Shown here: positions 1 through 11,655 of the stretch, one piece after another
Layout: every line of letters starts with the position of its first letter
Position numbering within the stretch: the first letter of the stretch is position 1
Assembly (NCBI GenBank): GCA_022496205.1
Contig: WTXD01000049.1
Coordinates: forward strand, 62,001-126,000
Length of the DNA stretch: 64,000 bases
Direction of reading: 5' to 3'
From: Gloeopeniophorella convolvens
Lineage: Eukaryota; Basidiomycota; Agaricomycetes; Russulales
Program-made: the position numbers and the translations under genes
Notes under the pieces: model-generated
Databases searched by the model: none
Told to the model about the DNA's origin: nothing
Seen by the model: only the letters and a program-made list of their open reading frames with translations

Positions 1-1331
1 CATCCCATTGATACATTGGCGCTTTGGGGTCCCGACGAGCCCTTTGACAGCTTCTCATCCTTCCCCACCACCGAAAACAACAACTTCCTTTCCCGCCTTT
101 CGCGCGCGCACGGGGAACCCCCGAACGCCGAATCCCAGCATCCGCGGCGGGAGATGCGCGAGGCCACGTGGGACAGAGAACCGGCACATTCCGTATCGAG
201 AGAACCACATGTACATGCGGACGCGCTGCGGGGGCTGCGCCCTCTTTGGGCGACGCAAGGCCCGGGCGCTTGGGGAGTGGCGGCGCACGACGGCACCCCC
301 GGGCATGTATCAAGCGCGGGACCACCCCCCGAGGCTCTCCCTCGCGGACGCCGTCGCCGCCCCAACCCATCCGCGTTGCCCACTCATGGGCCCACTCCCG
401 AGGAAGAGCGGCCGCCTGTGGCGCGCAGGGCTTCGTCTATGTCTCGTTACGCTTCGGCACGCAGGGGCGTGCGTGACCCGCTGCTCGAGCGCGTCCAACG
501 GATGGTTCGCGGAGGTACCCGTGACAGCGGCTTCTTCGGCCGGCTGCCCCGCCGGAATCAGGGTGACTTCGTAGTAAGTTCGCACACTACATGGTATCCT
601 TTGCTAATGCGTGTGGAATGCTACAGCGCGACGAAGACTTTGACAATTCGTACGAGAGCCTGCTGTCTCTGGCTGCGACCATCGGGGAAGTGCGGCCGCG
701 CCACACTCCGGACAACGTCATCGCTACGCTGCCCAGGGCCACCTTCAAGGACTGGCGCAACGGCGAAAGCGACCAGCGTTGCCCCATCTGCCTGGATGAT
801 GTGAGTGCTGGCAATATTCCGACATGCGTTGCCTGATCCATCTGGCGCAACCCAGTATGAGGATGACGATCCGGTCATGAAGCTCTCTGACTGCTCTCAC
901 TGGCTGCACACGGGCTGTCTCCAGGTAAGTGTGCACTTTCCCCATCGTGTCTGCATCGCCTGACGTCTGCGTAGCAATGGCTCCGTGGCGCTACGACATG
1001 CCCCGTCTGCCGTCAGCGCGTCCGTGGACCGCAGCCGACCGCTAGGCGGGAGCGCGCTGGTGCGCAGGCGTCGGAGGCGCAGGCAGGCCCTTCCCGCGAC
1101 GGAGACCGCAGCCGCCGCGACGCGCCGCCCCGCGCGGCGCGCGAGCGGTTCCCTACCCTGTCGTTGTTGCGCCAGGCTAGACTCAACCAGCCACCGTATT
1201 TAGGACAGGGGTCGAGCGCAGGCGCAGGCGAGGCTGGGAGCGAGGCTAATAGGGCCGAGCCGGAGCCGGAGTTCGAGGAAGGCGACTTTGATTTTACATG
1301 GGTCGATTGGGACCTCTCTGGGGGACAGTAG
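1..1331 (+). CDS. RING-H2 zinc-finger protein, probable E3 ubiquitin ligase (5' end outside window)
   Basis: Four exons are visible: 1-573, 627-800, 856-924 and 975-1331, joined by GT-AG introns. The frame is open from base 1, so the start lies upstream or, less likely, at the in-frame ATG at 154. Exon 1 is low-complexity, rich in Arg, Pro and Gly. The RING-H2 domain is split over exons 2-4: CPICLDD, then CSHWLHTGC, then CPVC, which gives the Cys-x2-Cys, Cys-x-His-x2-His-x2-Cys, Cys-x2-Cys zinc ligand order. RING-H2 proteins recruit an E2 enzyme and pass ubiquitin to substrates. No membrane helix is seen in the visible part. The tail is disordered and ends in an acidic, aromatic stretch (FTWVDWDLSGGQ). 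The RING call is firm; the substrate is unknown. Confidence 0.8.
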
Positions 1332-1891
1332 AGTATCTATTCTCGTCATCATCACCAGCATTATCTACCAGTTAGTTATGTCTTTGGCGCTATCTTGAAC
1401 TCCGGGGCTTGCGGTTGGTTCAACCCCTTTCTGATGTACCATCACTTGTACGAGTAGCACGTATGACATGTCAATTCGCATCAAGCTGTTAGAAGAATCT
1501 GATCTAGTTGAGTAGCCCGTGAACGTTTGAACGTTTAAATGTTGTGCTCGAATTTGCAGTTGTCGGTGGTTGCATTTCTGACTTGCAGACACCGCTAATT
1601 CCTCCCCTGAACAGTCTGTGTAGTCTGACGGCCCCCGAGCCGAGCTCACGTGGCATTTTCCTCACTAGTTCTAAAGTGACACACGAATGTCCTGTCCAAC
1701 ATAATGACTCTGCCTGAGAACGGCCGGGTGGCGCGGCGCCATGTGCGGCGACAATCGCTACATGAGGATTACTGTGAATAATTCAATGAGGTGCAGGCGT
1801 TGTGTGGCTCGGGCTCACCAACGAAAAATATGAATATGAAGTCTGAGCAGAACACAAGCAAGACAAGGGTCCACAGCACTTCAGCGATCAA
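1332..1891. other. Intergenic, convergent 3' flanks
   Basis: This lies between the RING gene (plus) and the first glutathione transferase (minus), so it holds only 3' flanks. Frames here are short and lack family signatures. I see no gene. Confidence 0.6.
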
Positions 1892-3007
1892 CTACGCATA
1901 TTCATAGTTCTCCTTTCCACCCCTCTCAAGGCCCTAGAGGTGGGAAATATACATTATAACTTTGCCCTCAGAGGGTCCCCACTGATATATGCACTCACCC
2001 GTTTGAATGCGGGCCTGTGCGCCTAGGTGTTAGCAACAATGCCGGTCACCACAACCTGTGAGGAACGTACCGCTCGTGAACGCGCTCGACCCAGGCCTTC
2101 GTCTGTGGTCCGAGCAGGTGCGGCAGGCGCACGGAAACAGCCTCAAGGCCGTACGTCATCATGTAATCAGCCATGGTGGGGTTCGGGCCACCAGCGAACC
2201 AGCCAGTGGAGGACTTCGCAAGAGCTTCTTCGGTCTGCACTCTTGGTGAGATGGTTCTGCGGCACTCATAAGGGAGAAATAACGTACGTATTTTAGGCTG
2301 GCTTCGAGAGGACGAGCGACGACCTTGGCATCGAGCATACTAAAGACGGACCGGAGGATAGGACGGAGGAAGAAGGGCGCTTGGGCTGGAACAAGATTGT
2401 AGATGTAGCGGCTGGTAAGGAGGGGCATGAAAGAGCCCTCGGAGAAGTGAGTGACTGGGATTTCGAAGTCAGTCATTGAAGGTAAGTCACGGAAGGGCGG
2501 TCGTTACAATAGATATCGGTCACCTCGCCCTCCTTAGGGGGCGCAATACGTCCGTTTCCGTACTTATTTATAATGTACTCTGAGTGTACGAGTCAGTGTG
2601 TATGTCAAAAGAAGAAGCAACGACGCACGAATGATAGCCCCACTCTCCGCGAGGGTGACATCGCCGTCGGTGATGACGGGAGACTTTCCCAAGGGGTGGA
2701 TGGCGATGAGCTCCTTGGGTGCACGCTGTTCAGGTGTTCGCTGGTAGAACTTGATCTCGTATGGGACTTCGAGCTCTTCCTAAAAATCGGAGGTGTGTCA
2801 TTCGCCGATACCGTTGCGGAGAAAGTCACGAGACGAACAAGTAACCAAAGGATACGCTGGGAACGCGAGTTGTTGAGGTGGTGCACAGTGAGTCCGGCCT
2901 GCTGAACAGGAGCAGGGGCAGATTCTGAGGGCAGTTCAATGGCAGCCAAACTTGGGAACGGGTCAAAAAGGCTCACCAGGGGCTGGGGAAGCAGTGTCGG
3001 ACGACAT
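1892..3007 (-). CDS. Glutathione S-transferase, GTT1-like, tandem copy 1
   Basis: Spliced from ATG at 3007 to TAG at 1892. A tiny first exon encodes MSSDTASPAP; the second carries the N-terminal thioredoxin-fold start HHLNNSRSQRILWLL, whose Ser-Arg matches the GTT1-type active-site region. Next come EELEVPYEIKFYQR, HPLGKSPVITDG and ESGAIIQY (the glutathione-binding beta3-beta4/ESG segment), then the helical C-terminal domain with FAGGPNPTMADYM. A GTGAGT donor directly after FKR and an acceptor 65 bp on add the final exon GLERGGKENYEYA; reading through gives a shorter, atypical tail. Expected role: cytosolic conjugation of glutathione to electrophiles. It shares every intron position with copy 2 just upstream. 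Confidence 0.85.
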
Positions 3008-3334
3008 GGTGGATCAGGAAGAGGCAATGGCAAAAAGGAGAGCGTCATCGAGGGCTTATGTATCAGTGAGACTCATGACGAGTCGGAGACCGGCAACCGG
3101 CAATTGCAACCAGGACGGACAGCGGACGTGCCCGCTGCTTACCAAAAGATAAAACCACATGCGGGTCGCCACACGGGGGGTGCGTTACGGCTACGGGCTC
3201 GAATAGCGCACTGCGTCTCCCGAGTCTGTCAGTGGAGTGACTGACAGAGCGCTGGTCACGCAGTGCCCCGCAGTGCGATGCCAGACAGTGGCAGACTCTG
3301 CACGCAGACGGGATGAGATCGCGATCCGGCGTTG

Positions 3335-3354
3335 ACGCGATCACACGATCGCGT
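3335..3354. repeat. 8-bp inverted repeat upstream of GST copy 1
   Basis: ACGCGATC (3335-3342), spacer ACAC, then GATCGCGT (3347-3354): a perfect dyad about 330 bp upstream of the GST copy 1 start. It could be a protein-binding site, but no known motif is claimed. Confidence 0.4.
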
Positions 3355-3610
3355 GGCCATTGTGCGGGGAGCCCATCGCCTCAAGAAGCCCTGGTAAATT
3401 TGAAGCCTTCGTACACAAGCTTGTTTACACATATTCGAAAGCAGTGTCTACTTCCAATGCGAGCCTCTGAACGAGCTTTCTATGAACGCGCGTGGTTTGC
3501 TACTACTAAGTACAGAGTCGTGTCTCCTAAGGATCCCACGCAACGTTGTTCTGAGGAGGCTGGGTCCACATGACACTGCTCCTATCAGTCACTAGTCACT
3601 AGCCGGGCTC

Positions 3611-3658
3611 AGTGATCACAAATGGTCTCATATGAGTGATCACAAATGGTCTCATATG
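3611..3658. repeat. 24-bp perfect tandem duplication
   Basis: The unit starting AGTGATCACAAATGG occurs at 3611-3634 and again, identical, at 3635-3658, followed by AGT of a third start. Each unit contains the palindromes TGATCA and CATATG. It sits between the two GST genes. Confidence 0.9.
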
Positions 3659-3865
3659 AGTATGCCCTATCCCAGCAACAACTGCGCCGCCCCCCGCTTG
3701 CAGCTACATATGATGAGAATCATCGACCATGGTGAAAATTCCTACAGCGACTAAAGTTCAACGGTATATTGTGAGCGATGTGCAGCTCCAACTCACCAAC
3801 GCTGCGCGTCCATGCGATGTTCCATTGAAACAGGAGACGGGAACCGTAGCACTTTCAGTACTCAG

Positions 3866-4977
3866 CTAAGCGTAGTCATAGTTCTCCTTTCCACCCCTCT
3901 CAATGCCCTAAATATATGGCAAACGGACGCTATAGCTTTGCCCTTTGCGGGTCCCCATCAATACATGCACTCACCCGTTTAAACGCGGGTCTGTGGGAGC
4001 GGCCATCAGCAAAGGCGTCGATAACCGGAAAAAGCACACACCGCTCGTGGACAAGCTCAACCCAAGCCTTGGTTTTCGGACCGAGCAGTTGCGGCATAAC
4101 GGAATTAAAAGCATCAAGACCGAAAGACATCATGTAATCGGCCATGGTTGGGTTCGGACCACCAGCAAACCAACCAGTGGGAGACTTTTCGAGAGCTTCT
4201 TCAACCTGTATCCCCAATGAGACATTTCGGTGAGGATGAAATGATGGCATACATATTTGAGGCTGGCATTGAGCGAGCCGGCCACAATCTTAGCATCAAG
4301 AGCAGCGAAGATAGGCTTGAGGATGGGGCGGAGGAAAAAGGGTGCTCGGTCTGGGACAAGGCGGAAAATGTACCGGTTGATGAGGACAGGCATCAAAGAG
4401 CCCTCTGCGAAGTGAGTGACTGTAAGGCATATGATGAGACTTTAAATGGGGGGCGCGAAGGCAGACCATACAGTAGATATCAGTCAACTCGCCCTCTTTG
4501 GGGGGCGCAGCACGTCCGTTCCCATACTTATTGATGATGTATTCTTGCGTTAACGGGTCAGTACATGGGCCAACAGAGAAGAAGGCGACGTACGAACAAT
4601 AGCCCCACTCTCTGCAAGGGTGACAGCACCATCAGTTATGACGGGAGACTTTCCCAAGGGGTGAATGGCTAGGAGCTCCTTTGGAGCACTCTGGTCGGGC
4701 CTCCGCTGGTAAAACTTGATATCGTACGGAACTTCAAGTTCTTCCTGCAGTACAGCGACGCGTCGTTTGGTATTGCCGCGGCAGATGAGGTCAAAAGGGA
4801 CGAACAAGCAACCAGAGTATGCGTTGGGAACGCGAGTTGTTGAGGTGATGTACGATAAGTTTATCCTGCTGGGCAGAAGCAGGGGCGGAAGATTCTAACA
4901 GCAATCGATAAGTGACAGGTCACGAGCAGGTCAAATGAACCAGGATCACCAGGGGGTGGAACATTATCGGACGCCAT
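3866..4977 (-). CDS. Glutathione S-transferase, GTT1-like, tandem copy 2
   Basis: Starts at ATG 4977 (MASDNVPPP) and ends at TAG 3866 after a last exon reading GIERGGKENYDYA. Order of motifs: HHLNNSRSQRILWLL, EELEVPYDIKFYQRR, HPLGKSPVITDG, ESGAIVQY, then an all-helical C-terminal domain with THFAEGSLMPVL and FAGGPNPTMADYM. Exon borders and phases match copy 1 throughout, including the 28-nt first exon. Coding similarity is high while intron sequences have diverged, so the duplication is not very recent. Expected function is glutathione conjugation or reduction in detoxification; the two copies may differ in substrate or in induction. Confidence 0.86.
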
Positions 4978-5532
4978 GGTGGAGCAGGAAGAAGCAAGCT
5001 AGCGGACGGAGGGAATCACCGTCGCATAGTAAGTAAGTATGGTGAGCATGCGAGCACTTGATCAAGGACCGGCTGCCGGCAATTGCAAGTAAGCGCGACG
5101 GGCTGCTTAATTACCGATAAGGACAGGTCACGTGTGGTGGCACTTATACTCTGTGGCCGGACTTAAAAACGACTACTATCTTCCGTTACTAAGGTCTGCT
5201 TAAGGAGACTAGGCCGGACTCGAATGGCGCACCGTTTCCCAAGTGCGGCGCTGGATTGCAATCGCAGGCGAGGCTGGTTCAGTCCTGACGCGATGCGGAC
5301 TTGCAGTGGACCCGTCCCAGAGCAGGCAGAGGCATACCAGAACAAGCTGCGAAGCATGTGCAGCAACGCATGCAGTTGTGCTTCGGAGACCCTGTCATGC
5401 TCTCTTGCGGTTTAGCAACCCCACAACCGTAAGCGGCGCTAAGTCATCCTTCCTCTCTGCTTCAGGCGCGCATATATCTCTCCCCGACTCTGCCCAAGCT
5501 GGTCGTCCCCTTCGCCACCTTTTCTACCTTCA
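4978..5532. promoter_or_regulatory. Divergent promoter region between GST copy 2 and the P450
   Basis: GST copy 2 is read leftwards and the P450 rightwards, so this 555-bp stretch holds both promoters. Visible elements are a CACGTG-type hexamer near 5129 and a TATA-like CATATATC at 5471-5478, about 55 bp before the P450 start. Co-regulation is possible but not shown. Confidence 0.45.
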
Positions 5533-7505
5533 ATGGCACTCGCTGCCACCCTCGCTCTCTTCGCCCTCCTCTCCTCCCTCCTCCTCTTTCGCCGCCGACA
5601 CCGTCTTCCTCTCCATCCGGGCCCAAAGCCATGGCCCATTCTGGGCAACATCTCTGACTTGAGAGCGAACGAACTCTGGCTCTTGGCTACGGACTGGGCT
5701 AGACGCTACGGTTCGTCCTTCTCCCCCCGCATCTCTGCTGGGCCTTGAATTTTCCCTCAGGCGATGTTGTCTATCTCCATGTCTTTGGCCAAGGCCTTGT
5801 CTTCCTCAACTCTCCTACTGCAGTCACGGAGCTCATGGATAAAAGAAGTGCCATCTACTCCGATAGAGCGCCTCTTGTTATGGCCACAGAACTGTTCGTG
5901 CCTTGCCTCGACTACCTTGCCGTCCTGCTGACTGTAGTGCATCCCGCGCTTTAGCTGTGGTGCCGGACACATGGTACGCGACACGATACGCTCAGATACA
6001 CTCTCGAGCATCTTATCTCACGCTTGGCTCAGGTAGCCTTTACACGTTATGGCGAAGAATCTCGTCGCCAGAGGCGACTGATGGCACGTGGCCTTGCGCA
6101 GAACAAAATTCCCCAGTATCATCCGCTGATTGCTGCGTCCACGCGTCCGCTCTTGCGCGGTCTCATCGCCTCTAGCGGCAGCGACTTCGTCCCTGCCATC
6201 CGCCGTTATGCTGGCGGCCTCAACTTGAACGTCGTTTATGGACTGGAGGCCACGCGCAACGACGATCCTGCTTTGCTCAAGGTCGAGGGAGCAACGGACC
6301 TGCTCGCAAACGAGATTACTGCTGGAGGCGGTCTGTGGGCGGTGGATGTTATTCCTTTCTGTACGTGGTTGCTTTGCGTTTAGGCGTATATATCCGCGCT
6401 CATTTATGGCGCACATCCAGTGAAGTATCTACCGGCATGGCTTCCTGGTACCAGCTTCAAAGAAAAGGCCGCAAAATGGAAGGAGGTCATTGTCGACTCT
6501 GTGGATTTTCCGTTCTCTCTCCTCAAAGCTAACATGGTACTGCTGATTTAGTCCCCGTATACATGTCAGTGTGTATGACCCTCCCCATTTAGAATGCCGG
6601 AATAGCGCCTCCTTCGTTTTGCTCCACTCTCCTCCAGGAACTGGATCCCGCAACTGCAGCCCTGGGTATGGAAGAGTTTGACATCAAGTGGACTGCAAAC
6701 TCTATGTATGCCGCAAGCATGGACACCGTAGGTGATAGTTCCGTCATCGGTCGAATTGTTTGATCATGATGTGTAGACGATAACGTTCACACAACACCTC
6801 ATGCTTGCGATGCTCAAACACCCCGAATTCTTGGAGCGCGCTCAAGCGGAATTAGACAGCGTCCTAGGCGCCGGCCCTGCCCGCCTACCCGCCTTTGAGG
6901 ATAGGCCCCACTTACCGTTCCTTGATGCGCTATTCTGTGAAACATTGCGTTGGGGTGTCCCCGTTCCACTTGGTGAATCGCTCTGTTTGAGCCCCCTGTT
7001 GTACAATGCTCACATTCTCTAGGTCTTCCCCATCGGCTGATGCAGGATGACATTTATCAAGGCCGTCTGATTCCCAAAGGTTCTCTTATATTTGCCAACA
7101 TCTGGGCAATGCTGCGTGACCCCGAAGTCTTTCCAGACCCGGAGCGGTTTGATCCTGAGCGCTACCTCGAGAAAGTTGATGAAGACACGGCGCGGCAACG
7201 TGATCCCCGCGCCTTTGTATTTGGCTTTGGACGCCGCCGTTGCCCTGGTGCTTACCTTGTCGAGAGTTCGGTATGGCTTATGCTTGCGACGATCCTTGCA
7301 ACTCTGGAAATAGAGAGACCCCGTAGAGTGGACGGTAGCGAGCTTGAGCTTGAGGCGAAGTTTGAGAATTCTGTTTTCCGGTATGTTTCCCTTTTCACAG
7401 CAAACTGTGCGCTGACGATCGGCCCACAGCACAGCCAATCGCTTCCCTGTCGCCATGCGCCCGCGGTCTGATGCGGCTCGCAAGTTGATTGAAGAAGACT
7501 CTTAA
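5533..7505 (+). CDS. Cytochrome P450 monooxygenase
   Basis: Multi-exon gene starting MALAATLALFALLSSLLLF, an N-terminal membrane anchor, followed by the Pro-rich hinge LHPGPKPWPILGN. Later motifs in order: the C-helix segment FTRYGEESRRQRRLM, the I-helix AASMDTT (AGxDTT type), the K-helix ExxR in ETLRW, the PERF motif region (PERFDPERY), and the haem loop FGFGRRRCPG with the cysteine ligand. Exon 3 (5955-5973) is only 19 nt and supplies CGAGHM. It should be an ER-anchored oxygenase using NADPH-P450 reductase. It resembles basidiomycete P450s usually named O-methylsterigmatocystin oxidoreductase-like (CYP512/CYP5144 group); the exact family and the substrate are not assigned. Confidence 0.92.
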
Positions 7506-7754
7506 ACACGCATGCTCATTGCGACATCGTCGACCTTGCTGGAGTCTCTCCCTGGAGCACTCCGACATGCGGCATCTTGCTTTCAATAGGACGCTTGCCA
7601 TCTACGCCGAACCATTCTGCCCCGCTGTTGGCTCGAGTGCTCGTTGCTCATATACCAAGGCGTTGTAATACCATAGAATATACCAACGGAGAAAGAAATG
7701 ATACCAACGCAGCTCGAGAGGGGTGGCAACAATTCAAGTAACGCCTAATTTTAT

Positions 7755-8894
7755 TTAACTGAACCAAGCAGCGAACTTGCTTCCTTTGCCTTCAATTATG
7801 TTCGCAATTTCCCGTGCAACGACGCGATCTGCTTGCTCCGAAGGGTGCAACTCGTCAAACCTATATCAGTTCAGGGAAGTCAGGCCTATGGTCTTTTCCC
7901 GGATGTGAAGCAGTGAAAATCGGTAACACACCAAAGGAAGCTGTCCTTGGCTGAACCGGTGGCAATAGTGCACGCTCCCGTATCGCTCGTGCTTTCGAAC
8001 TCATTGAAAACGCAGGCTCTCACGGCACCCGTTACGTTCAGAGGAGCGGTGCCGTTCAAGTACAGTTGCGGACGCGCAAACATATCTGCGAAGAGCGTAT
8101 GCGAATCGAAAAGACCTTGGAGTCACGTGGCATTTAGCGGATGACATATTTGTGTCACGATCGCGACCTACCAACGTGTGCTCCGGGAAGCTGGGAGGGC
8201 AAAGCTTGCAGCATCAGCTTTGCGATCGCGTTGTAGGAAACGGTCATCTCCGTGATAAACAGGTTCCAGTCTGTCGTATTGCGCGACTGCGTCCAGTACC
8301 GGTTTGGCCACGAGTCGACCGCGTACAGCGGGAGATCTCCAGAAGGGAGCATCTGCAGCGGGACGGGTAAGCGTCCACGGATTAGCTTGGGAGCACCGAG
8401 CTCACATTTTGGAACAGGAAATTACGCGCGCCGGCATTGTACAGCGTGTGGACCCAGTTGACTGCGCAGCTCGTGACGTCGACAACCGTCGCGTTCTTGA
8501 GGACTCCTCCGGTGATGAGCGTGTTGGGGCCGAGGTCGTTCGTCCCGATCCAGAGCGTGTACAACGTCTCGGCGGGCGGCACGCGGATGGTGCCGTTCTT
8601 GACCTCCGCGAGGTACGTGGGGATTTCGTCCTGCACGACCGCGGGGAACGGGCGCGGCGTGAGCGTCTGGTCGCACGGCGCGCCCGAGCGCGCGAACGGG
8701 AAGAGGTTGACATGGGCGTAGCCCGCCGCGTATACGGGCCACTGCGTGCCGCCGTTCGAGATGACGACGACGTCCGTGTACGAGTCGCCGAATGTCGCGA
8801 GGTTTTTGATTTGCCCCGGGAGAGGCCCGTGTGCTGCGAGTGCGGACGAAGCGAGCCCGGCGGCAAGACAGCTTAGGAGAGCGAGGAGCGTCAT
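7755..8894 (-). CDS. Secreted GDSL/SGNH esterase, CE16 acetylesterase-like
   Basis: Starts at 8894 with a clear signal peptide (MTLLALLSCLAAGLASSALA). Block I is NLATFGDSYTD with the nucleophile serine in GDSY. The block III region has LWIGTNDLG, with Gly-x-Asn-Asp forming the oxyanion hole. The last exon carries FDELHPSE, the Asp-x-x-His catalytic pair. Four exons join across introns near 8360-8410, 8110-8165 and 7862-7925. GDSY plus DELHP in a secreted fungal protein of this size fits carbohydrate esterase family 16, which removes acetyl groups from xylo-oligosaccharides; another SGNH lipase is the alternative. AATAAA begins right at the stop codon. A TATA-like ATATATAATG lies about 80 bp upstream. 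Confidence 0.87.
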
Positions 8895-8972
8895 TATAGT
8901 TGATGGTGCGTCGGGTAGTCAATGTCGTCCTCTGATCAGGGCTTGCAGACATCTCTTGCGAAGCAGGTCGCA

Positions 8973-8980
8973 TTATATAT
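8973..8980 (-). promoter_or_regulatory. TATA-like box of the CE16 esterase gene
   Basis: ATATATAA on the minus strand, about 80 bp before the ATG at 8894. Confidence 0.4.
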
Positions 8981-9172
8981 GGCACGCCGGCGCCCTTCCC
9001 TGGCGGTGCTCAGGTGAGCTGCAGCCTTGGGTCACCGCAGGTGGAGATGCGTTTCTGCGTTCTCGTCATCATACTTGGGCTTCGGAGTTGGCATTCGATG
9101 AGCGTAACGGGGCGGCGTATCACCGCTGACGGTAGCTGCGTGTGCGCGCACGGCTGTGTGGAGATGGGGGAA

Positions 9173-9233
9173 GACGTGTCCTTTTTTTTTTTGCCAGCAA
9201 AGACGTGTTTTTTTTTGTCAGCAAAGATGTGTC
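9173..9233. repeat. Imperfect tandem repeat around two T-tracts
   Basis: The pattern GACGTGT, a run of 9-12 T, G(C/T)CAGCAAA, then GA(C/T)GTGT occurs about 2.3 times, unit length near 27 bp. It lies in the intergenic stretch 8895-9676, where I see no gene. Confidence 0.75.
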
Positions 9234-9964
9234 CTTCCTGCTGCTGCGCGCGGGGAGTACGTTGAAGGCGCGCAACGTAACGTGATCACGTTGGCACTCG
9301 CTGTTTGGCGCGAGGGCACGGGACACACGCTTCGGAGAATTGAGAAGCACTCGCGCGGGTGATCAGCAGCGCAGGAGGCGCGACGGAGCCCCGGGTGCGT
9401 GTGAGCGTGCATATGATTAACTCGAAATATAGCCTGCGGATGCAACGACTGGCAGGCGATGGAGATGTAGGATTCGGCGATCATGAGAAGAAGAAAGCGA
9501 GCGACTGGGATAGTAGCTCAACGGCCTAGGATCACCTCAGCCTACCGTACGCCGTATGTACCGAAGTGATTTGAGGTCGGGACTCTGTGTAACTGGATGC
9601 CACGTCGTTGCATTGTAAGCTAGCACCTAGTGGTCAGCTCGAGGCCCGTGGCTAGAACGCAAACGGGAAGACTGAGTCACGTAGCACGGGACAGTTTGAA
9701 GAGAATGGTGAGCCAAACTTCCATGCGCATCCTGTGGAGGCGTGGGACCAATGACGGGATCGTGCCACCATTATGTAGGATATAGGACGTGTCAAGAGCC
9801 GAAGGCGTGGAATTAAGCGGTAGATACGTGACAGGATTCTGTGCGGACAACGATGGTGATGCTAGGGAAGCGTGGCTATTCGCGGTTATGTTCGCGGAAG
9901 GCGAACACGTAGAATTGTAGGACGATGCAGTTGATGGCAACCTCTGTGAGCTGGAGCTAGCAGA

Positions 9965-10931
9965 TCATTCGAGTGAGTCAATGGAATGGGTCGTCTTCTG
10001 ATATTTCCCAACGCCGGCGGTGGAGTACCGTCGCATGCCCAATAAAGGCGGGCGCTGAGACGGGGTCGTCGCGGCATTCCTGGTGCGTCCGTGACGAGCA
10101 GCGGTCGTCTCGGTGCGGGTGTCCCGAGAATCCAGTGGCGAACCTTCCAGAGAGCTGGGGTATTTCGAAGGGAGCCCCGAAGCCGCCGCGTCTTCGTCGT
10201 ATGCACCGTCTATCAATGTGCCGGACCCGTCAAAGAAGTCGACCGGAGCCTCCTGGGATAACTGTGGCATAGATAGGTACCTCTCTTGAGACTGCGAACT
10301 CGGAACTACGAGCTTGGATTGGTCTTCTATCTCCAACGTGCCAATGTCAGCGTCGCTACGTGGGACCAAGCAAGGCAGGTGGTCTTCATCGAGCGGCTCT
10401 TTACTCAGTTTGCGATGGCTAAGGCGCACGGCATCCCCCGTTACTTTGGTTTGCCAGTCATACACTTTCTTCTTCTTCTCCACCCTTGCGTCAACGACGT
10501 TGGATACTTTTCCGATGGCCTTGGGCTCCTTGAAGACGAAATTGTCAGGAAGAGGGTCAGCCACGCGATTTGCCATTGTGCTGGGGCGATGCGAACGTCG
10601 AGCACGATATGTAGGGACTTCACCATCATGGTCGGCACTTGCGGGTGGGTTCCACGTCTGCCGAAGCAACCCCGACTGCGTACTTGAAACATGAAAGGAC
10701 GTGCCTTGAGCAGCCTCAAGCCGCCGAGCTACAATATATCAGAAAAGTAGCTGAGGACCACGGCCGAGGACACTCACACACCGAATGCCGTCTGGCTGCC
10801 ACCGTCCGCATTAGCTCCTCTAGACCCGCCGGCGGTGTACTTTTCCAGGAAGCTGTGTCACTGTCGTCCGAATCGTCTTTGGGCTGCGGGGGACGGGGTG
10901 GTGAGGAGAGAAAGTACGAGGTGTCTTGCAT
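9965..10931 (-). CDS. Unknown basic, disordered protein
   Basis: Exon 1 starts at 10931 (MQDTSYFLSSPPRPPQ) and splices at a GTGAGT donor near 10777 into a long exon ending with TGA at 9965 (THSIDSLE). The joined protein has an acidic Asp/Ser segment, the segment WKSTPPAGLEELMRTVAARR, then LPDNFVFKEPKAIGKV and VEKKKKVYDWQTKVTGDAVR, and a Ser/Thr-rich tail. I recognise no domain. Continuous open frames and a matching splice phase support a real gene. The tail is uncertain: a weak donor in the last exon could instead join a Ser/Thr-rich frame at 9677-9940 ending in WLTILFKLSRAT. Confidence 0.6.
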
Positions 10932-11655
10932 TAGCCGGGGAGAGCTGAGAAGGGGAAAGTGACGAAAGTTAGGAGTAGAAAGGGGAGCTGAGAACGTCGA
11001 AGGGGTGGCTTCATGTTGAATGAGCAGCGGCCTCCGACAGAAAAGGAGAACAAAGGGTAGGCAACAAGTCGGTGTGTCTTTCTGTATCCGCGTTCACTTC
11101 AATAGGCTTCCGAGAATCGGCAAGCAGACGAAGTTGGATCCCGTGACTAGTGACTAGTGCTCCCTGACCTGAGTCCCTGACCGCCTTCTCTCTCTCGGGC
11201 TCCCTTAGGTGTTGCCATTATGCTGACTTGGCCGTTTCCTTCAGGTACCGGAGGAAGGCAGAGAATGTAGCTTCTAATCTTAAGATGTACCGGTTCGTCG
11301 GAGAAGCTACTCTGAACCACCTCCCACGGTGAACTTGCCAGTGCCATCCAAGTGCATGATCCCCTCGTGCGGACTCAGCTTGGTGCATTACGGCGCATAT
11401 TTTGCCTCTAACTCAATGGCTCCAATCATGCTTACTATACGCAACGTATCTGACAACGCGCAATATTACGGAACCTCAAAGATAGGAGGTCGATCGTTGA
11501 ACGTTGAACTCGCAGTGTCAAGTGCTACCGTACTCTTGAGCGTCACCCGTATACTATATCGATACTTCATTCTGGAGTCCACAGTCTCGTAGGGAATCAG
11601 CACGCCCACCACATTTCTTGGTCGTGAAGATTGTCGTTCAAGTATCGTGAATGGC
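10932..11655. other. Intergenic, no gene seen
   Basis: This stretch is upstream of the unknown basic protein (minus) and downstream of DUR3 (minus). Near 11142 there is a short direct repeat of GTGACTA. Open frames are short and carry no family signature. Confidence 0.5.

Larger units (their letters stand above)
3008..3865. other. Intergenic between the tandem GST genes
   Basis: This is the promoter side of GST copy 1 and the 3' side of copy 2. Patches resemble the region upstream of copy 2 (a shared GGCAATTGCAA and a GCTGCTTA tract), so the duplication unit of about 2 kb included promoter sequence. The 24-bp tandem repeat and a small dyad are listed separately. No gene seen. Confidence 0.6.

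Noticed and set aside
9521..9600. Possible tRNA, from a stretch with a GGTCGGGACTC-like arm
   Set aside because: No acceptor stem pairing or T-loop consensus could be built.
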